From positions 1 through 44,573 of the forward strand of contig NZ_WKKI01000033.1 in NCBI RefSeq assembly GCF_009674805.1: a stretch of DNA of 44,573 bases, written 5' to 3'. Below, piece by piece: positions 40,913-44,573 of this stretch. The translations under genes and the position numbers were made by a program. The notes below the pieces were generated by a model. The model did not search any database. It saw only the letters and a program-made list of their open reading frames with translations, and was not told where the DNA came from. Each line of letters begins with the position of its first letter. Position 1 is the first letter of the stretch. The stretch comes from Metabacillus lacus. Its GTDB lineage: Bacteria; Bacillota; Bacilli; Bacillales; Bacillaceae.

Positions 40913-42010
40913 TTAATAGCGTGATCCGGACGCAAAGACTTCCACCAGACTATCAGAAGCATAATCAGAAGTGTCAACTGTCCACTTGCCGTCCTTATTC
41001 AGCATGATAATTTCCATAGGATATCGCCCTGTTTGCAGATCCAGAGAATGAAGAACAGCATCAAATTTACTCATCGCATAATCCTGGGCCTTTTTCGAAT
41101 CATAGTCTTCTGTCCTGTCCTTATACTCGCTTTTCAGTTCGGATATTTTCTCATTAGAATCTCCCAGGGGAATCGTGGCATATTGTACTTTCACCACAGC
41201 TCTGCCATTTGCGTTAGCAATGGTCTCCGCAGTGATTTCTGCTTTTTCACTTAAAACAGATTTATAGCTGGAATAATGCTTGTCAATATCTGTGTCAGGG
41301 ATGGCTTCATATGCTACGCGTTTTAAACCATTTATAAAAGCATCTTTCGCATTTGCTTGAAGTGCTTGTTTATCCGCTGTTACATATCTTTCATAATCAG
41401 GGTTTTCCTTATCAAAATAGACTGTTTCAATATAGGCTGCAAGAGCTTTTGCCGGGTCCTGCAATGTTTCAAAGCTTTCCGAAAAATCTTTTGTATGAAG
41501 TTCCAGGGTAACTTCCTCCTGCTCTTCATAACCATTTGTTATGGGGATAATAGCTATTTCATATGTCTGGTCCTTTTCCACATCAAACAATACAGACATT
41601 GTTTTCACTTTTTCAGGACCAATACTGCCGCTGTAGTCTGTCTCCAGTCCCAATTCCGAACTAAAAACATCACGCCTGACCTTCTTCTCCTCTTCACCTT
41701 TATATAATTTGATCCCATCTAAAGGAGAAACCGTAAGAGAAGAATCTGTTTTGTTTTTCAATGATAAATTGACCAGCAGCAATCCTGCATTTTCGTTCTC
41801 GGAGATTCCGTCTTTATTGTTGACCATTACATAAGAGCCGTCTTTCACCGTTACTTCTAAGAAATCGCTCTCGCCGCTGGTGGCTGCTTTGCCTCCTGAA
41901 TCATTTTTGCTGCTGTCTGCGGATGCCTTGTCTGCACCATCACTTCCGCTGCAGCCTGCTGCCATAAGAATGAACATTACCCATACTACTAGTAAACTTC
42001 CTTTTTTCAC
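40913..42010 (-). CDS. DUF4352/DUF5105-like lipoprotein
   Basis: A 365-residue surface lipoprotein. From GTG 42010, eight bases after AAAGGAGG, it starts MKKGSLLVVWVMFILMAAGC with the lipobox Cys at residue 20. The longer frame from TTG 42031 would include the ribosome site. After a Ser/Asp/Lys-rich linker (about 21-48) comes an immunoglobulin-like region similar to DUF4352 (VTVKDGSYVMVNNKDGI, LLLVNLSLKNKTDSSLTV), then a region of the DUF5105 kind (DPAKALAAYIETVYFDKENPDYERYV). It is the first gene of the operon with the TcaA-like protein. The exact role is unknown. Confidence 0.72.
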   Translation of the reverse strand: MKKGSLLVVWVMFILMAAGCSGSDGADKASADSSKNDSGGKAATSGESDFLEVTVKDGSYVMVNNKDGISENENAGLLLVNLSLKNKTDSSLTVSPLDGIKLYKGEEEKKVRRDVFSSELGLETDYSGSIGPEKVKTMSVLFDVEKDQTYEIAIIPITNGYEEQEEVTLELHTKDFSESFETLQDPAKALAAYIETVYFDKENPDYERYVTADKQALQANAKDAFINGLKRVAYEAIPDTDIDKHYSSYKSVLSEKAEITAETIANANGRAVVKVQYATIPLGDSNEKISELKSEYKDRTEDYDSKKAQDYAMSKFDAVLHSLDLQTGRYPMEIIMLNKDGKWTVDTSDYASDSLVEVFASGSRY

Positions 42011-42386
42011 TTTCCGCTCCTCCTTTTTCAACCAATGTCTTCCAAAACATTTCCCGGTTCCATTTTCCCTGCTATTTGTAAATTAAAACCATTATTTAGG
42101 AAAATATACTTTTTATTCTTTAGGTGATAAGATTCAACTCTATGTTTTTATTCAACTAACACTATCCGCCGGTCTCTTGTGAGAGTGTGATCATCTCCTA
42201 TTTTTTATAACAGTCCAGCTTAGAAAAGAAGTGGAATAACTTTCCTAAAATACTAAATTTTTTACTTCACTACATAGTTCTTTTTTCCTAACTTCTTCTC
42301 CTTACTAAGTGTTTAGGTTTTACTAACTTGGAATGTGGATATATATCTGTACATATTAAGATAATTTTTCATAAGGGGAGAAAACA
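42011..42386. other. Divergent promoter region
   Basis: This 376-bp spacer separates the leftward lipoprotein operon from the rightward symporter. It is A+T-rich and contains the repeated motif TTACTAA-T (around 42304 and 42328), possibly a regulator site. No gene, RNA or convincing promoter pair could be fixed by eye. Confidence 0.4.
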
Positions 42387-44219
42387 ATGAATACAGGAAG
42401 TGTATGGTTTACTCTGGTTACTTGTGCTTTCTTCATGGGGCTTGTAGCTTGGGTTTCTTATAAAAAAACGAAAGGCGGAAATAATGACTCCCGCGGCTAT
42501 TTCCTGGCAGGAAGAGGATTAACGGGAACTTTTATTGCCGGTTCTCTCCTGTTAACCAACCTTTCAGCTGAGCAGCTGATCGGATTAAACGGTCAGGCTT
42601 ACAGAACGAATATGTCGAATATGGCGTGGGAGGTTACATCTGCTTTTGCCATCATTATTATGGCTATCTACCTGCTTCCCAAATATCTGGGCGGAAGCTT
42701 TACAACACTGCCTGAATTTTTGAGCAAGCGATTTGATGAAGGAGTTCGTCAGTATACTGTTATCTTATTTATGCTAGGTTATATTCTGGTGACGATTCCT
42801 TCCATGCTTTACTCAGGCGGAATTGCAGTGCTTCAGCTTTTTGATATTCCGGCTTTGCTGGGATTGGGATATGTTGAATCGCTGTGGGTGGTCATTTGGA
42901 TTATTGGCATTATCGGTGCCATTTACGCAATCTTCGGCGGGTTAAAGGCTGTTGCTGTATCTGACACATTAAATGGGATCGGACTTATGTTTATAGGAAT
43001 CCTGGTGCCTGTATTAGGGCTGATCGCATTGGGCGGCGGCAGCATGATCGATGGAATGAAAGAAATTGCCACTACAGATTCAGAAAAATTAAATGCCATT
43101 GGTTCCTCTGAAGATTCCGTTCCATTCGGAACAATTTTTACTGGAATGATATTTGCAAATTTATTTTACTGGGCTTCCAATCAATACGTGATTCAGCGTA
43201 CACTTGGGGCTAAAAACCTTGCAGAGGGACAAAAAGGGGTTATTTTCTCAGGTTTTTATAAGCTGCTGATTCCTTTCTTCATGATGATTCCCGGAATTGT
43301 TGTGTATCATCAGCATGGCGACTCTCTTCAGTCAGTTGACCTTGCGTACCCTACTTTAATCACAAGCGTTCTGCCGACTTATATGTCCGGCTTTTTCCTT
43401 GCGGTGCTTCTGGGTGCGGTATTCAGCTCATTCAACTCACTTTTGAACAGTGCTTCCACTATGTTTGCACTGGATATTTACAAAACAAGAATCAACAAAC
43501 ATGCGGATGACCGCAAATTGATTAAAATGAGCCAGATTTTCGGTACGTTCCTGGCAATCATCGCACTGTTTGTATCACCATTGCTCATGTATGCACCTGA
43601 TGGATTGTGGGATTTGATCAGAAGATTCACTGGTTTCTTTAATATTCCAATCATCGCGATTGTACTAGTAGGTGTACTATCAAAGTATATTCCTGCCATC
43701 GCTGCAAAAGTGGTCATTATATTCCACGTCATTACGTACTACATGCTGGTATGGGGAACAGACCATCTGTTCGGATTTACAGTTGATATTCACTTTATCC
43801 ATATCTATGCCATCCTGTTCTTTATCGAAGTATTTATGATGATTGTAATTGGAATGATTAAACCAAGGGAAGTTCCTTATCAATACAAAGCTAACCCGGA
43901 AGTGGATATGGTTCCTTGGAAATATGCTTTGGCTACAAGCATTTTCCTCCTTTCACTAGTTGTTGCCACTTATATCGCGTTCTCGCCGATCGGGCTTGCG
44001 TATACAAACGGCATCGTCTCAGACTATTTCTGGCCTGCCAACATCGGACTTGCTGTCTTAACAGCACTTCTGATCTTTATGTCAATTAAATTTTGGAATA
44101 AAAAATATGCAGGCTATCTTGAGAGATCCATGGTTGTTAAGACGACTCGCAAAAGAAAGCTTGGCAAGAGGCTGAGTCCTTCATTTACTAAGTATCAGAG
44201 GGTAGAAGCGGAACAATAA
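42387..44219 (+). CDS. SSS-family solute:Na+ symporter (YidK-like)
   Basis: A 610-residue transporter of the solute:sodium symporter family (SLC5-like) with 13-14 membrane helices. Visible signatures are the N-terminal SRGYFLAGRGLTGTFIAGSLLLTNLSAEQLIGLNGQAY, the Na+-binding region near the start of that helix, IFGGLKAVAVSDTLNGIG, NQYVIQRTLGAKNLAEGQKG and AVLLGAVFSSFNSLLNSASTMFALDIY, which is the TM8 sodium site. It resembles the E. coli YidK type, presumed to carry a sugar or related solute. The C-terminal 30 residues are basic and cytosolic. AAGGGGAG precedes the ATG. It is monocistronic; nothing next to it names the substrate. Confidence 0.88.
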   Translation: MNTGSVWFTLVTCAFFMGLVAWVSYKKTKGGNNDSRGYFLAGRGLTGTFIAGSLLLTNLSAEQLIGLNGQAYRTNMSNMAWEVTSAFAIIIMAIYLLPKYLGGSFTTLPEFLSKRFDEGVRQYTVILFMLGYILVTIPSMLYSGGIAVLQLFDIPALLGLGYVESLWVVIWIIGIIGAIYAIFGGLKAVAVSDTLNGIGLMFIGILVPVLGLIALGGGSMIDGMKEIATTDSEKLNAIGSSEDSVPFGTIFTGMIFANLFYWASNQYVIQRTLGAKNLAEGQKGVIFSGFYKLLIPFFMMIPGIVVYHQHGDSLQSVDLAYPTLITSVLPTYMSGFFLAVLLGAVFSSFNSLLNSASTMFALDIYKTRINKHADDRKLIKMSQIFGTFLAIIALFVSPLLMYAPDGLWDLIRRFTGFFNIPIIAIVLVGVLSKYIPAIAAKVVIIFHVITYYMLVWGTDHLFGFTVDIHFIHIYAILFFIEVFMMIVIGMIKPREVPYQYKANPEVDMVPWKYALATSIFLLSLVVATYIAFSPIGLAYTNGIVSDYFWPANIGLAVLTALLIFMSIKFWNKKYAGYLERSMVVKTTRKRKLGKRLSPSFTKYQRVEAEQ

Positions 44220-44386
44220 TAAACGGCAGACAGCAATCATGCTCACGCCAACGTAAAGAAAGCATCGCCCATTTCAGGTAAGTAGTTCAGATAACGTGGA
44301 GAAAACTTAAAATCACAGCCCAAAAAACATAAGTTCCCACAACGTATATAGCAAGTGAATGAACAATAAAATTAACGCAACAAAAA

Positions 44387-44406
44387 AGCTTGGGATATCC
44401 CAAGCT
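44387..44406. repeat. Perfect 20-bp palindrome
   Basis: AGCTTGGGATATCCCAAGCT lies directly before the next hairpin. It may be part of the end of the insertion sequence that follows, or the terminator region of the symporter gene. Bases 44220-44386 contain nothing that I can identify. Confidence 0.6.
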
Positions 44407-44410
44407 CAGG

Positions 44411-44446
44411 CTGTCGAGAAACTCTCGGCAGTCTTTTATTTTTTTC
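44411..44446 (+). terminator. Rightward terminator hairpin near the insertion-sequence end
   Basis: CTGTCGAGA-AAC-TCTCGGCAG with one G-U pair, then a long T-rich tail. This hairpin would insulate the following gene from readthrough. I recall similar GGCTGTCGAGA hairpins at ends of IS1182-type elements. Confidence 0.7.
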
Positions 44447-44475
44447 TATCACTTTCCCGATTCACCGCGTTAATT

Positions 44476-44484
44476 TGGTATAAT
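44476..44484 (+). promoter_or_regulatory. Extended -10 promoter of the terminal gene
   Basis: TGGTATAAT, a consensus -10 with a TGN extension, 30 bp before the ATG at 44515. Confidence 0.6.
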
Positions 44485-44514
44485 ATAGGTAATAATTCTA
44501 GGATGGTGAATGGG

Positions 44515-44573
44515 ATGTTTAAACCAAAAAGAGAATCACAAAATGAAGCGGAATTTGTTTTTATTGAAGACTT
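44515..44573 (+). CDS. Start of a probable IS1182-type transposase (partial)
   Basis: Only about 19 codons are inside the window (MFKPKRESQNEAEFVFIED). The short basic start followed by an acidic FVFIED-type stretch resembles the N-terminus of IS1182-family transposases, and the hairpin and compact promoter just upstream fit. With so few residues this stays a guess. The gene runs off the right edge. Confidence 0.35.
   Translation, partial: MFKPKRESQNEAEFVFIED

Noticed and set aside
1-44573. CRISPR arrays, tRNA or rRNA genes, prophage structural genes, integrase
   Set aside because: No regularly spaced direct repeats, no cloverleaf or rRNA signatures, and no phage structural or integrase motifs were seen in any frame.

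Overview
The window is chromosomal DNA from a low-GC Gram-positive endospore-former-type bacterium of the family Bacillaceae. The clearest evidence is the block yfkH-yfkI-yfkJ, yfkK, yfkM next to treR-treA-treP, which follows Bacillus subtilis gene order with a few insertions. Strong AGGAGG-type ribosome sites, GTG and TTG starts, catabolite-response (cre) sites and a TreR-controlled promoter fit the same assignment.

Layout. (1) 1-7.3 kb, housekeeping: a MITE-like repeat, the leftward yfkJ-yfkI-yfkH operon, an AGCS amino-acid:Na+ symporter, yfkK, an unannotated small membrane protein, yfkM, an alpha/beta hydrolase and a CrtI-like FAD oxidoreductase. (2) 7.4-11.6 kb: the leftward trehalose operon treP-treA-treR, with a sigma-A promoter, two TreR operators 32 bp apart and two cre sites. 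(3) 11.7-14.9 kb: an M28-like peptidase and a DEDDh exonuclease-BRCT protein, both preceded by short GGGACAAGG-type palindromes. (4) About 15-35.5 kb, an accessory and defence island. It holds a CPBP protease, broken immunity-like genes, an undescribed three-gene operon (glycine-zipper helical protein, nuclease-like/glycine-zipper protein, cysteine-cluster protein), a coiled-coil microprotein, a 1253-aa SF1 helicase-nuclease, a 1042-aa Mrr-like nuclease/SF2 helicase bracketed by 16-bp inverted repeats, a 1-kb graveyard with a GIY-YIG fragment, a two-reverse-transcriptase DRT type 3 locus, and a PLD-helicase-DUF3427 protein. (5) 35.7-44.2 kb, core genes again: a second AGCS symporter, photolyase, DUF1992 protein, two lipoproteins, a TcaA-like protein and an SSS symporter. 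The window ends at the first codons of a probable transposase.

Most notable: the gap between the two reverse transcriptases carries, on the strand opposite to both genes, a complete-looking small RNA gene. It has a -35/-10 promoter overlapping the drt3b start codon, a 5' hairpin, a branched fold whose 12-nt loop exposes CACACAC, and a GAAA-loop terminator. This matches the expected template RNA for DRT3, in which Drt3a is reported to copy an ACACAC motif into poly(GT). The three-gene operon at 17.1-19.8 kb is the best candidate for an undescribed system. All functional statements rest on reading motifs and translations by eye; no database search was run.
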